This document shows positions 47,029 through 56,735 of a stretch of DNA of 64,000 bases, in pieces. The notes below the pieces were generated by a model. The model made no database searches. It was not told the DNA's origin and saw nothing but the letters and a program-made list of their open reading frames with translations. The number at the start of each line of letters is the position of its first letter. Position 1 is the first letter of the stretch. The position numbers and the translations under genes are program-made. This DNA comes from Nocardioides sediminis (GTDB taxonomy: Bacteria > Actinomycetota > Actinomycetes > Propionibacteriales > Nocardioidaceae). Location: positions 124,001 through 188,000 of the forward strand of contig NZ_PZYZ01000003.1 of NCBI RefSeq assembly GCF_003047295.1. Reading direction: 5' to 3'.

Positions 47029-47057
47029 GCGACCGCCCCGGCCCCGACGCACCGCAC

Positions 47058-47090
47058 GAGACGCCCCGCCCCTTCCGGGCGGGGCGTCTC
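47058..47090 (+). terminator. Strong stem-loop terminator after sucB
   Basis: A perfect 14-bp stem GAGACGCCCCGCCC / GGGCGGGGCGTCTC with a 5-nt loop lies 30 bp after the sucB stop. It separates sucB from the ABC exporter. Confidence 0.85.
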
Positions 47091-47155
47091 GCGCGTGTGC
47101 GGCCCTCGAAAACCATGAGCGCGCTGTCGGTGCCGGGATCTACGGTTGCCCTACC

Positions 47156-50100
47156 GTGAGCACCCTGGACACCTCCTCAGCACCCGCCCGCACCCAGCCG
47201 ACCGTGTCACCCCACGCAGGCCCGGGCCGGGTCCCCGTCGACTGGCGCCGACTGCGCCAGCCGCTGTCGGTCGTCTGCTTCTCGCTGTCCCTGCTGGGCG
47301 CGATCGGCACCTCGCTCGGCTCCGTCGTCGCCGGACGGCTGGCCGAGCAACCGACCGAGCGCCTGGCGATGGCCCTGGCGGTCTGCGTCGTGGGCGCCGC
47401 GCTGGTCGACACGGTGGCCAAGACGATGTGGGCGGGAGTCGTCGACCGGGCCGAGGGACGGCTGCGGTCCGACCTCCTCGACGCGGCCATGTCCCAGCCC
47501 CTCGCCGACCTCACCGAGCAGGCCGTCGGCGAGGTCCTCGACCGCATCGACGACGACACGTGGGAGGTCGGCCAGCTGCTGCGCTGGGGCGTGTGGATGG
47601 CCATCCGCACCCTGCTGGCCTCCGGGCCGCTCTGGATCGTGGCGACGCTCACCTGGTGGCCGGCGTTCTTCCTCTTCCCGCTGACCGCGGTCGCGGCCGT
47701 GCTCGTCGTACGACGCCTCCTCCCCCGAGTCTCCGAGCTCAAGGTCGTCGAGGAGGCCGCCTGGACCGACCACGCGGCGGCCACCGAGGAGGGCGTGGCG
47801 GCGCGGGACGACCTGCGCACCAGCCTCGGCCAGGCCTACGTGCTGCGGCGCAACGCCCGCGTCGCGGCGACGGTCCACCGGGCGCTCGACGCGGTGCTGG
47901 CCGTCGAGGCGCGCATCACGCGACGCAGCGGCACCCTGCTGGCGGGTGTGCTGGCCGGCACCGGCGTCGTGGGCATCGCGCTGGTCTGGCACGGCGACCT
48001 GTCGACCGCGGCCCTGGTCACGCTGTTCCTGGTGACCACCCAGTTCGTGGGCCAGGTCGACATGCTGGCCCGCCACCTGCCGGACCTCCAGGAGGGCTTC
48101 GGCGCGGTGCTGCGGCTGCGCGGCATGCTGGCGGCCCGGGCGGAGCCGACCGGCGGCCTCCCCCTGCCCGACGGACCGCTCGACGTGGAGTTCAGCGACC
48201 TCCACTTCTCCTACGACGCCGGCACCTTCGCGCTGCGCGACGTCGACCTCTTCGTCCCGGCCGGCCACACGTGCGCCTTGGTCGGCCGCACCGGGTCCGG
48301 CAAGTCGACGCTGGCCTCGCTGCTGTCTCGGGCCGCCGAGCCCGAGCCCGGCACCGTGCTCCTCGGCGGCGTCGACGTCCTCGAGCTCGACCTGCAGCAG
48401 CTGCGCGCCGCGGTGGGCGTGGTCACGCAGCGCACGGAGATCCTGGCCGGCAGCCTCTCCGACAACATCACCCTCTTCGGCGCGCACCCGCGCGAGGTCG
48501 TCGAGGCAGCCGTCGCCGAGCTCGGGCTCACCGAGTGGGTCGCCGGCCTGCCCGACGGCCTCGACACGACGCTCGGGCCGGGTGGCACCAGCCTCTCCGC
48601 CGGCGAGGAGCAGCTGGTCGCCTTCGCCCGGCTGCTCGTGCGCGACGTGCGGGTCGTGGTGCTCGACGAGGCGACGGCCCGGATGGACCCCGTCACCGAG
48701 GCGCGCGTCGTCCGGGCGGCCGACCGCCTCATCTCGGGCCGCACGGGCATCCTGGTGGCCCACCGGCTCTCGACCACCCGGCGCGCCGAGCAGGTCGCCG
48801 TGCTCGAGTCCGGACGCGTCGTCCAGCGCGGTCCCCGTGAACGGCTCGCCACCGAGGACGGGCCCTTCCGGGACCTGCTGCGCGCCGCCGCCCACGAGGC
48901 CGTCGTCGAGGAGCACCACCACGACGCCGCCACCATCGGCTCGGTCCGCCGGTCCACGACTCCCCCGCCCCGCCCCGACGTCGCGCCGCCGCCGAGCCTC
49001 ACCCGGGCCACGTGGAGCGCCCTGATGATCGAGCCCCAGTGGGGACTGCTCGGCATGGGCCTCTTCCTCCTCTCGGCCCTCACCGGTGCCTTCGGCGCGC
49101 TGACCGGCTGGGTGTGGGGCCTGGCGGTGACCGACCTGCAGGACGGTGGACTGCCCGTGGGGCTCACCGTGGCGCTGGTGGTCTCGCTGCTGGTCAGCCC
49201 CCTGCTGCTCTCGCAGGCGTTCCGGACCTATCCCCGGTGGTGGATCTCGGTGCGGCTGCGGGTGCGGCTCGCCGTGCTCCGCGGCCAGACCGAGCAGCGT
49301 CGCCTCGAGCGCACCCCGCCCGGCGAGGTCGTGGCGCGCACCATGGACGCCGACCGGCTCGCCCGCTACGCCGACCGCTGGGTCGACTTCGTCAACGGCC
49401 TGGTGATCGTCGCGGTCACCGCCCTCATCGCCGGCACGTGGCTGGCGGGCCTCGTGCTGCTGGTCGTCATGGTCGCGTCCGCCGGTGCGTCGACGTTCGG
49501 CCGGCGCGTCGCGGGTCGCTCGGCCGCCGCCTCCTCCGCCGCGCGGGCCGGCTTCGGCCGCTCGCTGGTGTCGGCGCTGGAGTCGGTGCGCACCGTCAAG
49601 CTTGCCGCGGCCACGCCGTCGGTCCACGAGCACCTGCGCCAGGTCGACGCGGGGCGCGTCGACGCCGCGGTCCGCGAGCACCGCGTGCAGGCCCTGCTCG
49701 ACGGCGTGCCCGTCGTCATGGTGCAGTGCGGCGTCGTCGCCGCGTGGGTGGGCCTGCTGACCGGGCAGTGGGGGCTCGCGACCGCGCTGCTCGTCGCCAA
49801 CGCGGTGAGCGGGTTCGACTGGTTCGGCCGGGTCGCCGGCTCGGTGGTCACCGAGGCGCCGGGCGTCCGGGCGTGGATGGAGGCGACCAGCGCCCTGGCG
49901 GGTGGCGGCGACCTCATGCACCTGCCCGAGGGCGTCGACATGGTCGAGGGCACCGCCCCCGCTCCGGCGGCGCCGCAGCGCGACCCGCTGCGCGAGCTGT
50001 CCCTGCGCGGGTTCTCCGCGGTCCACGACGACGGCACCCTCGGGGTCCGCGACGTCGACCTGACGGTTCGGGGCGGCGAGCTGGTGCTGCTGCTCGGGCA

Positions 50101-50671
50101 GGTCGGCTCGGGCAAGTCCAGCCTGCTCTCGGGGCTGGCCGGGCTGGTCAGCAGCACCGGCGAGGTCCGGTGGAACGGCGAGCCGATCGGCGACCCGCAG
50201 GTCGAGCTCCGTCCCGCACGCGTCTCGCACGTCGCACAGGTGCCGCGTGTCCTCTCCGGATCGTTCGCCGGCAACGTCGCCCTCGACCACGTCCACCGCG
50301 CCGTCGAGCCGGCGCTCGCGACCGCCCGGATGGGCCGCGACGTGGACGAGGCGGGCGGGGCCGACGCCCTCGTCGGGCACCGCGGCGTCCGGCTGTCGGG
50401 CGGGCAGGTGCAGCGGCTGGCCCTGGCGCGTGCGCTGGCCTGTGACGCCGAGCTGCTGCTGGCCGACGACGTCTCCTCCGCCCTCGACGCGGCGACGGAG
50501 GTGGAGCTGTGGGCGTCACTGCGAGCCGGGGGCGCCACCGTGGTCGGCGCGACCAGCAAGGCGGCCGCGCTCGCCCAGGCCGACCGGGTGGTCGTGCTCG
50601 TCGACGGGCGGGTCCGCGACGAGGGGACGTGGGCCGAGCTGTCGCGCAGCTGGGGGCACCTGGCCGGCTGA
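47156..50671 (+). CDS. Fused two-half ABC exporter with one non-canonical ATPase site
   Basis: 1171 aa from GTG. TMD1 (about 35-310) and NBD1 (about 335-575) have Walker A GRTGSGKST, signature LSAGEEQLVAF, Walker B VVVLDEATARMD and switch His VAHRLST. TMD2 (about 620-905) and NBD2 (about 945-1171) have Walker A GQVGSGKSS and signature LSGGQVQRLALARAL. NBD2 Walker B is LLLADDVSSALD, with Asp in place of the catalytic Glu, and VVGATSKAAA lacks the switch His. Such asymmetric exporters move lipids, peptides or drugs; the substrate is unknown. A TACGGT box lies 9 nt upstream. Confidence 0.9.
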   Translation: MSTLDTSSAPARTQPTVSPHAGPGRVPVDWRRLRQPLSVVCFSLSLLGAIGTSLGSVVAGRLAEQPTERLAMALAVCVVGAALVDTVAKTMWAGVVDRAEGRLRSDLLDAAMSQPLADLTEQAVGEVLDRIDDDTWEVGQLLRWGVWMAIRTLLASGPLWIVATLTWWPAFFLFPLTAVAAVLVVRRLLPRVSELKVVEEAAWTDHAAATEEGVAARDDLRTSLGQAYVLRRNARVAATVHRALDAVLAVEARITRRSGTLLAGVLAGTGVVGIALVWHGDLSTAALVTLFLVTTQFVGQVDMLARHLPDLQEGFGAVLRLRGMLAARAEPTGGLPLPDGPLDVEFSDLHFSYDAGTFALRDVDLFVPAGHTCALVGRTGSGKSTLASLLSRAAEPEPGTVLLGGVDVLELDLQQLRAAVGVVTQRTEILAGSLSDNITLFGAHPREVVEAAVAELGLTEWVAGLPDGLDTTLGPGGTSLSAGEEQLVAFARLLVRDVRVVVLDEATARMDPVTEARVVRAADRLISGRTGILVAHRLSTTRRAEQVAVLESGRVVQRGPRERLATEDGPFRDLLRAAAHEAVVEEHHHDAATIGSVRRSTTPPPRPDVAPPPSLTRATWSALMIEPQWGLLGMGLFLLSALTGAFGALTGWVWGLAVTDLQDGGLPVGLTVALVVSLLVSPLLLSQAFRTYPRWWISVRLRVRLAVLRGQTEQRRLERTPPGEVVARTMDADRLARYADRWVDFVNGLVIVAVTALIAGTWLAGLVLLVVMVASAGASTFGRRVAGRSAAASSAARAGFGRSLVSALESVRTVKLAAATPSVHEHLRQVDAGRVDAAVREHRVQALLDGVPVVMVQCGVVAAWVGLLTGQWGLATALLVANAVSGFDWFGRVAGSVVTEAPGVRAWMEATSALAGGGDLMHLPEGVDMVEGTAPAPAAPQRDPLRELSLRGFSAVHDDGTLGVRDVDLTVRGGELVLLLGQVGSGKSSLLSGLAGLVSSTGEVRWNGEPIGDPQVELRPARVSHVAQVPRVLSGSFAGNVALDHVHRAVEPALATARMGRDVDEAGGADALVGHRGVRLSGGQVQRLALARALACDAELLLADDVSSALDAATEVELWASLRAGGATVVGATSKAAALAQADRVVVLVDGRVRDEGTWAELSRSWGHLAG

Positions 50672-50721
50672 CGGGCACGTCGTGACCCGTGACGCCTTGG
50701 GCGTCGTGCTTGGGTGGGGGC

Positions 50722-51612
50722 ATGCGAGCCGTGATCGCCGGTGCGTCCGGCTTCCTGGGTACCCACCTGACCCACCACCTCCGGACCCAGGGCCACGAGG
50801 TCGTCCACCTGGTGCGCCGCCCCGCACAGTCCTCGCTGGAGTCCCCGTGGGACCCCTACGCCGGCAAGCTCGACCAGGCCGCCATCGACCGGGCCGACGT
50901 CGTGGTCAACCTCGCGGGCGTCAGCATCGCGGGCAACCCCCACTCGCAGGCCCGCGCCGACGCCGTGCTCAACAGCCGGGTCGTCACCACGCGCGCCCTG
51001 GCCGACGCGATCGCAGCGTCCCCCCGTCCGCCCGCCTTCCTCGCCGGCAACGGCATCTCCTACTACGGCGACCACGGTGCCGACGTGCTGACCGAGGCGT
51101 CGGACTCCCGCGGCGACGCGATGCTCACGCAGGTCACCCGGGAATGGCAGTCCGCGACCTCGCCCGCCGAGCAGGCCGGCGCCCGCGTCTGCATCCTGCG
51201 CACCGCCCCGGTCATGGACCGGCGCTCCTCGCCGCTGCGCGAGCTGCGTCGCCTCTTCCAGCTCGGCCTCGGCGCGCGCCTCGGCACCGGCAAGCAGCAC
51301 ATGCCGATGATCTCGCTGCGCGACTGGGTCGCCGCGGTCGCGTTCCTCGCCGGCTCCGACGACGTGTCGGGGGCCTTCAACCTGTGCTGCCCGCACACCC
51401 CCACCAACGCCGAGTTCACCCGCGCCCTGGCCAAGGCGGTCGGCCGACCCTCCTTCCTCGTCGCCCCGTCGCTGGCCATCAAGGTCGCCGGCGGGCGGAT
51501 GGCCCCCGAGCTCCTGGGTTCGGTCAACGCCCGGCCCGCCGCGCTCGAGCGCGCCGGCTACGACTTCCAGGACGAGGACGTCACCGCCGTGCTCGCCGCC
51601 GCGCTCACCTGA
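50722..51612 (+). CDS. SDR39U1/TIGR01777-family NAD(P)-dependent epimerase
   Basis: 296 aa. Rossmann motif GASGFLGTHL at the N-terminus, DVVVNLAGVSIAG, SRVVTTRALADAIA, and GNGISYYGDHG are family-typical. The family also occupies the site between sucB and lipB in mycobacteria. Activity is unknown. Start 50722 lies 50 bp after the exporter, with GGGTGGGGG upstream. Confidence 0.88.
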   Translation: MRAVIAGASGFLGTHLTHHLRTQGHEVVHLVRRPAQSSLESPWDPYAGKLDQAAIDRADVVVNLAGVSIAGNPHSQARADAVLNSRVVTTRALADAIAASPRPPAFLAGNGISYYGDHGADVLTEASDSRGDAMLTQVTREWQSATSPAEQAGARVCILRTAPVMDRRSSPLRELRRLFQLGLGARLGTGKQHMPMISLRDWVAAVAFLAGSDDVSGAFNLCCPHTPTNAEFTRALAKAVGRPSFLVAPSLAIKVAGGRMAPELLGSVNARPAALERAGYDFQDEDVTAVLAAALT

Positions 51613-51696
51613 CGCCGCTCCGCTCGTCTCGGTCAGGTAGGGCGAACGGGGGGGCTGGCCTCCCATCGATCCTGCCCGAGGTCGGCGCCGGTCGCC

Positions 51697-51790
51697 CACG
51701 TGCGCAACCACCGCGAGTCCTGGCCCGCCATACCTGCGCATCCGCGCGACCGCCGCAGTTCTTGCCTCGCCACACCTGCGCACGTGCGCA
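51697..51790. repeat. Imperfect tandem repeat of about 41 bp in an intergenic spacer
   Basis: Two units share ACC-CCGC-TC-TG-C-CGCCA-ACCTGCGCA and are bounded by CACGTGCGCA on both outer sides (51697 and 51781). The repeat lies in the 209-bp gap between the epimerase and the following minus-strand gene, where I see no convincing gene. Confidence 0.6.
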
Positions 51791-51821
51791 GGGAGACGGC
51801 CCCGCCGACAACCCGCGCAGG

Positions 51822-52325
51822 TCAGGAGACTTCTCGCACCTCGTCGACCAGCCACTCGTCGCCCACGAGCCTCAGCAGCACCCGTCGCGTCGATGGCCGG
51901 TCGGCCGGCAACGGGATCGCCGTCGCCCCGTCGACGGCCTCGGCGCCGCTCACCCGGTCGGTGACCCGCACCTCGACCCGCGCCGCGGAGACGTCGAGCA
52001 CCTGGATCGTCAGCACCTGGGTCCGCAGGCCGCGCACCGTCAGTCCGCGATCGACGTACGACGAGAGCATCCGGGCGTCGGCACGACCGCTGCGCGACCC
52101 GTCGACGTACAGGCTCCGCAGACCGTCCACGTCGCCCGACGCCCATGCGCGGGCCCGTCGCTCGTCCCAGTCCGCGAGCACCGCGCGCGGTCCTGCGAGC
52201 GCAGGGGCGACGACCGGCGGCGCGGTCTCCAGCGGCTCGGGTCGCAGCGCCACCAGCGCGGCAGTGCCGAGCACGGTGAGCAGCGTGATGCCGGCCAGGA
52301 TCGGGAGCAGTCGTCGCGGGTCCAC
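51822..52325 (-). CDS. Membrane-anchored NTF2/SnoaL-like protein
   Basis: 167 aa from GTG. One N-terminal membrane helix (about 6-27, [20 protein letters not shown]) is followed by an extracytoplasmic domain with [27 protein letters not shown] and [17 protein letters not shown]. The pattern fits a SnoaL-like cone fold common in actinobacterial exported proteins. Role unknown. Divergent from lipB. Confidence 0.7.
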   Translation of the reverse strand: MDPRRLLPILAGITLLTVLGTAALVALRPEPLETAPPVVAPALAGPRAVLADWDERRARAWASGDVDGLRSLYVDGSRSGRADARMLSSYVDRGLTVRGLRTQVLTIQVLDVSAARVEVRVTDRVSGAEAVDGATAIPLPADRPSTRRVLLRLVGDEWLVDEVREVS

Positions 52326-52429
52326 TCCCCCACCGTGCCGCAGATCGGCGCGGGCCGTCGGCGCTCGTCCACAGGCTGCCGGGAGCAGGCCGCACCGGAC
52401 GGGCTGGCCCCCGGCGTACCCTGACCACC

Positions 52430-53152
52430 ATGCGCTTCGACATCGCCGGGCTGGGACCCGAGGCCGTCGACTACCTCGCCGCGTGGGACCTGCAGCGTGA
52501 CGTGCACACCCGTGTGGTGGCCGGCGAGCAGGAGCCCACGGTGCTCCTCCTCGAGCACCCGCCGGTCTTCACCGCGGGCAAGCGCACCGACCCGCACGAG
52601 CGCCCGCTCGACCCGGGCGGTGCCGACGTCATCGACGTCGACCGCGGCGGCAAGATCACCTTCCACGGGCCGGGCCAGCTCGTCGGCTACCCGATCGTGC
52701 CGCTTCCCGACCACGTCAAGGTCGTCGACTACGTACGCCGTGTCGAGGAGGCGCTGATCCTGGTGTGCCGCGACTTCGGCGTCACCACCGCCCGCGTCCC
52801 CGGCCGCAGCGGCGTCTGGCTGCAGGCCGACGACCGCGGACCCGAGCGCAAGATCGCCGCCCTCGGCATCCGGGTCAGCCGGGGCGTGACGATGCACGGC
52901 TTCGCCCTCAACTGCGACGTCGACCTCGGCTGGTACGACCGGTTCGTGCCGTGCGGCATCTCCGACGCCGGCGTCACCTCCCTGACCACCGAGCTCGGCC
53001 GCGACGTGACCGTCGAGGACGTCCTCCCGAGCGTGCGCCGGCACCTCGACGAGCTGCTCGCCTGGACGCCGTACGACGCGACGCCCGACTACGAGGCCCG
53101 TCCCGAGCCGACCCACGCCCCGCGCATCGAGCTCGTCACGCCCGGTCGCTGA
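52430..53152 (+). CDS. lipB: Octanoyl-[ACP]:protein N-octanoyltransferase
   Basis: 240 aa. [19 protein letters not shown] is the LipB signature; Cys175 in PCGI and Lys141 in KIAALGIRV form the catalytic pair. Transfers octanoate from ACP to lipoyl domains such as those of SucB. A TACCCT box 7 nt before the ATG (52417-52422) indicates a leaderless mRNA. It converges on and overlaps the next gene by 17 bp. Confidence 0.95.
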   Translation: MRFDIAGLGPEAVDYLAAWDLQRDVHTRVVAGEQEPTVLLLEHPPVFTAGKRTDPHERPLDPGGADVIDVDRGGKITFHGPGQLVGYPIVPLPDHVKVVDYVRRVEEALILVCRDFGVTTARVPGRSGVWLQADDRGPERKIAALGIRVSRGVTMHGFALNCDVDLGWYDRFVPCGISDAGVTSLTTELGRDVTVEDVLPSVRRHLDELLAWTPYDATPDYEARPEPTHAPRIELVTPGR

Positions 53153-53576
53153 CCGGCCTCAGCACCGCTACCGGGATCGTGCGCCCGGCCTTCCGCTCGT
53201 ACTTCGCGACCCCGGGGACCTGGGCGAGGACGACCTCGCGCCAGACCCGGTCCCGCTCGGCCCCGGTGAGCACCTGAGGCCGCACGTCGAGGCCGCGGGT
53301 GCCGATCTCGATCCGGGCCCGCTCGGTGCGGCGCAGGTTGCGGAACCAGTCCGGATCGGTGGGTGAGCCCGACCCGCTCCCCCACACGACGTAGCCGCCG
53401 TCGTGCTCGAGGAACCGGACCATGGTCGACCGCGGGACCCCGGTGCGCCGCCCCGGCGAGGTGACCATCAGGACCTGCGTGCCGGGGCCGCTGTCCAGGC
53501 GCCCCCGCGCCACCCGGTGCAGCCACACACCGATCCGGTTGCCGGTCCTGGTGAATCCGTGGCGAAGGCTCCCCAT
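53136..53576 (-). CDS. Nitroreductase/quinone reductase family protein (deazaflavin-dependent type)
   Basis: 146 aa. [40 protein letters not shown] and the C-terminal [17 protein letters not shown] match the Ddn/DUF385 family, many of which bind F420. No F420 synthesis genes are in the window. The start at 53576 is preceded by GGAGGGG; a longer frame to 53693 is possible but not family-like. Confidence 0.85.
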   Translation of the reverse strand: MGSLRHGFTRTGNRIGVWLHRVARGRLDSGPGTQVLMVTSPGRRTGVPRSTMVRFLEHDGGYVVWGSGSGSPTDPDWFRNLRRTERARIEIGTRGLDVRPQVLTGAERDRVWREVVLAQVPGVAKYERKAGRTIPVAVLRPVSDRA

Positions 53577-53731
53577 CGCGCCCCTCCTTGCTGTCCCAGA
53601 GTCCTCGTCGTCGCTGCAGGTCGTCAACGGTCGCGGACGCGGACGGCGCGCCGCGGTGCGCCCGCGCGCGGCGGCTGCCACAGTGCCCTCCACGGGGAGG
53701 GCGTCGCGGTGACGTCCGGGAGAGGAGCGCC

Positions 53732-54685
53732 GTGTCGAGCACGGCCACCGCAGACCTGGTCATCGAGACCCGGGGGCTGCGCAAGGAGTTCCAGGGTCGG
53801 CGCGGCACCCGCGTGGCGGTGCACGACCTCGACCTGTCGGTGCCGCGTGGCGGGGTGCACGGCTTCCTCGGACCCAACGGGTCCGGCAAGACCACCACGA
53901 TCCGGATGCTGCTCGGCCTGGCGCGCGCCACGCGCGGCGAGATGGCGCTGTTCGGCACGCCCGTGCCCTCCGGGTTGCCGCAGGTCATCGACCGCGTCGG
54001 CGCCGTCGTGGAGATGCCGAAGTTCCTGCCCCACTTCACCGGCCGCCAGAACCTCACCATCCTGGCCAGGTCCAAGGGCATCGCCCCCGATCGGATCGAC
54101 GCCGCCGTCGACACCGTCGGCCTCACCGGGCGCGACCGCGACCGCTACAGGGCCTACTCCCTCGGCATGAAGCAGCGGCTGGCCATCGCCGCCACCCTGC
54201 TCAAGGACCCGCAGCTGCTCATCCTCGACGAGCCCACCAACGGCCTCGACCCCGCCGGCATCCGGGAGATCCGCGAGACCATCCGCAGCCTCGGGGAGTC
54301 GGGCGTGACGGTGCTGCTCAGCTCGCACATCCTCGCCGAGGTGCAGCAGGTCTGCACGTCCGCCACGATCATCGGCAACGGCCGGCTGCTCGCCTCCGGA
54401 CGGGTGGAGGACCTGCTGGGCGCCAGCACGTCGTACCGGATCGTCGTCGACGACCACGACGCTGCCCGCCGGGCACTCGCCGAGGGTCCCTACGACGTCC
54501 GCGCCGACGGCACGGCCCTCCTCGTGGAGACCCAGGCGCCGGCCGCCGAGATCACCCGCACCCTCGGCGAGGCCGGGATCTGGCTCTCCGAGCTCACCTC
54601 GGTGCGACCCGACCTGGAGACGGTCTTCCTCGAGCTCACCTCCCAGGACACGCTCGGCACGGCCACGGTGGGTGAGCCCGCATGA
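53732..54685 (+). CDS. ABC transporter ATP-binding protein (DrrA-like)
   Basis: 317 aa from GTG with GAGAGGAG upstream. Walker A GPNGSGKTT, signature YSLGMKQRLAIAATLL, Walker B LLILDEPTNGLDP, H-loop LLSSHILAEVQQ. A C-terminal extension of about 80 residues is typical of DrrA-type ATPases. It forms a transporter with the next gene, the start of which overlaps (ATGA). Substrate unknown. Inserted between lipB and lipA. Confidence 0.92.
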   Translation: MSSTATADLVIETRGLRKEFQGRRGTRVAVHDLDLSVPRGGVHGFLGPNGSGKTTTIRMLLGLARATRGEMALFGTPVPSGLPQVIDRVGAVVEMPKFLPHFTGRQNLTILARSKGIAPDRIDAAVDTVGLTGRDRDRYRAYSLGMKQRLAIAATLLKDPQLLILDEPTNGLDPAGIREIRETIRSLGESGVTVLLSSHILAEVQQVCTSATIIGNGRLLASGRVEDLLGASTSYRIVVDDHDAARRALAEGPYDVRADGTALLVETQAPAAEITRTLGEAGIWLSELTSVRPDLETVFLELTSQDTLGTATVGEPA

Positions 54686-55677
54686 GGCTCCTCGGTGTCG
54701 AGCTCACCCGCCTGCGCTGGCGCCGCGCGTGCCTGGTGCTGCTGGCCGCGTCCGTGCTGGTGCCCGCCGTCATCTGGGCCGGCACCCTCTGGGGCACGCG
54801 GCCCTACTCCGACGCGGAGGTCCAGCGGGCCGCCGAGCAGGCCCAGGGCCAGCCCGGCTTCGCCCGGGAGGTGCGCCACTGCGAGCGCAAGCCCGAGCAG
54901 TTCCTGCCGCCCGACCAGCTCCCCGTGGACGAGGCGCAGGTCGCCGACCGGTGCGAGCAGCTGATCACCCAGTGGTGGACGGGGCTCTACCGCGAGCCCC
55001 TCGACCTCCGGCGCGAGCTCGACGGCAGCGGCACCGGCATCGCGGTCGTGATGGCCGGGCTGCTGATGCTGCTCGGTGCCACCTTCGTCGGCGCCGACTG
55101 GGCGAGCGGGTCGATGAGCAACCAGCTCCTCTTCGAGCCACGACGCCTCCGGGTGTACGCCGCCAAGGCCGGCGCCGTCGTCGTCACCGGGCTGCTGCTG
55201 GGGCTGACCGTCGGGGCGGCGTGGTGGCTCGGGCTGGCCGGGGTGGCCGGCGCCCGCGACCTGCCCGTCGCCGACGGAGTCACGGGTGACATCGTCTGGC
55301 AGGTCGTCCGGGGTGCTCTCCTCGTGGCCGGTGCCGGGCTGGCCGGACTGGCCACCACGATGCTCTTCCGCAGCACCGTCGCCACGCTCGGCATCCTGTT
55401 CGCCGTCGTGGTCGCCGGCACCTTCCTCATCGCCGTCCTCCCGTTCGAGGCGCCGGAGCGGTGGATGCCGCACCTCAACGTCGCGGCCTGGATCGGGGAC
55501 GGGGCCACCTACTGGACCGACAACGCGCAGACCTGCGTCGACGACGGGACCGGGGTGATGGTGTGCAGTGGCGAGCGCGTCCTCACCGCCGGCGCCGGCG
55601 CGACGTACCTCCTGTCGTTGCTCGGCCTCGTCGCGGCCGGCTCGCTCGCGACCTTCACCCGCCGCGACATCCCGTGA
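54682..55677 (+). CDS. ABC-2-like membrane permease
   Basis: 331 aa with about six membrane helices: one N-terminal (about 18-35), a long extracytoplasmic loop with Cys (36-115), then helices at about 118-140, 165-190, 210-232, 238-260 and 300-325. It is translationally coupled to the ATPase. A second loop has two Cys (about 287-299). Probably exports a small molecule or contributes to resistance. Confidence 0.87.
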   Translation: MRLLGVELTRLRWRRACLVLLAASVLVPAVIWAGTLWGTRPYSDAEVQRAAEQAQGQPGFAREVRHCERKPEQFLPPDQLPVDEAQVADRCEQLITQWWTGLYREPLDLRRELDGSGTGIAVVMAGLLMLLGATFVGADWASGSMSNQLLFEPRRLRVYAAKAGAVVVTGLLLGLTVGAAWWLGLAGVAGARDLPVADGVTGDIVWQVVRGALLVAGAGLAGLATTMLFRSTVATLGILFAVVVAGTFLIAVLPFEAPERWMPHLNVAAWIGDGATYWTDNAQTCVDDGTGVMVCSGERVLTAGAGATYLLSLLGLVAAGSLATFTRRDIP

Positions 55678-55735
55678 CGCCGGGCGCCCGGCGGGCCAAT
55701 TCGGGCGCCCTGCGGCCCCGGCGTAGAGTGACGAC

Positions 55736-56680
55736 GTGACTGCACCGGCACCCGAAGGACGCAAGCTCCTCCGCCTGGAGATCCGCAACGCAGAGACGCC
55801 GATCGAGCGCAAGCCGTCGTGGATCAAGACCCGGGCCAAGATGGGACCGGAGTACACCGAGCTGACCAACCTGGTGAAGTCCGAGGGTCTGCACACGGTG
55901 TGCCAGGAGGCCGGGTGCCCCAACATCTTCGAGTGCTGGGAGGACCGGGAGGCCACCTTCCTCATCGGCGGTGACCAGTGCACCCGCCGCTGCGACTTCT
56001 GCCAGATCGACACCGGCAAGCCGCAGCCGCTGGACCGCGACGAGCCGCGACGAGTGGCCGAGTCGGTGCAGAAGATGCAGCTCAAGTACGCCACCATCAC
56101 CGGCGTCGCCCGCGACGACCTCGAGGACGGCGGCGCCTGGCTGTACGCCGAGACGGTGCGCGCGATCCACGAGCTCAACCCGGGCACCGGCGTGGAGAAC
56201 CTGATCCCGGACTTCAACGGCAAGCCCGACCTGCTGCGCGAGGTCTTCGAGTCGCGGCCCGAGGTGCTGGCCCACAACGTCGAGACCGTGCCGCGGATCT
56301 TCAAGCGCATCCGTCCCGCGTTCCGCTACGAGCGCTCGCTGGACGTCATCACCCAGGCCCGCGACTTCGGCCTGGTGACCAAGTCCAACCTCATCCTCGG
56401 CATGGGCGAGACCCGCGAGGAGGTCTCCCAGGCGCTGCGCGACCTGCACGAGGCCGGCTGCGAGCTCGTCACCATCACCCAGTACCTCCGCCCCTCCCCG
56501 CGGCACCACCCCGTCGAGCGCTGGGTCAAGCCCGAGGAGTTCGTCGAGCTCAAGGACGAGGCGGACCAGATCGGCTTCTCCGGCGTCATGTCGGGGCCGC
56601 TGGTGCGTTCGTCCTACCGGGCCGGACGGTTGTACCGTCAGGCCATGGACGCCCGCGACACTGCCGGCGCCACCGCCTGA
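55736..56680 (+). CDS. lipA: Lipoyl synthase
   Basis: 314 aa from GTG. The auxiliary cluster is C56-x4-C61-x5-C67 ([12 protein letters not shown]) and the radical SAM cluster C82-x3-C86-x2-C89 (CTRRCDFC). RSSYRAG near the end holds the conserved Ser that ligates the auxiliary cluster. Inserts two sulfurs into protein-bound octanoate after LipB. TAGAGT 6 nt before the start (55724-55729) indicates a leaderless transcript. Confidence 0.96.
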   Translation: MTAPAPEGRKLLRLEIRNAETPIERKPSWIKTRAKMGPEYTELTNLVKSEGLHTVCQEAGCPNIFECWEDREATFLIGGDQCTRRCDFCQIDTGKPQPLDRDEPRRVAESVQKMQLKYATITGVARDDLEDGGAWLYAETVRAIHELNPGTGVENLIPDFNGKPDLLREVFESRPEVLAHNVETVPRIFKRIRPAFRYERSLDVITQARDFGLVTKSNLILGMGETREEVSQALRDLHEAGCELVTITQYLRPSPRHHPVERWVKPEEFVELKDEADQIGFSGVMSGPLVRSSYRAGRLYRQAMDARDTAGATA

Positions 56681-56735
56681 CGTTCTCCACCCGCACCCAA
56701 ACCGCACCGTCCGCTCGTCTCAGCAAAGGGCCAGC

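Noticed and set aside
43567..47052. Minus-strand open frame of over 1100 codons antisense to lpdA and sucB
   Set aside because: Low-complexity Gly/Leu/Asp sequence with no domain, explained by high third-position GC of the real genes. Only its 3' end (43207-43566) is kept as a gene.
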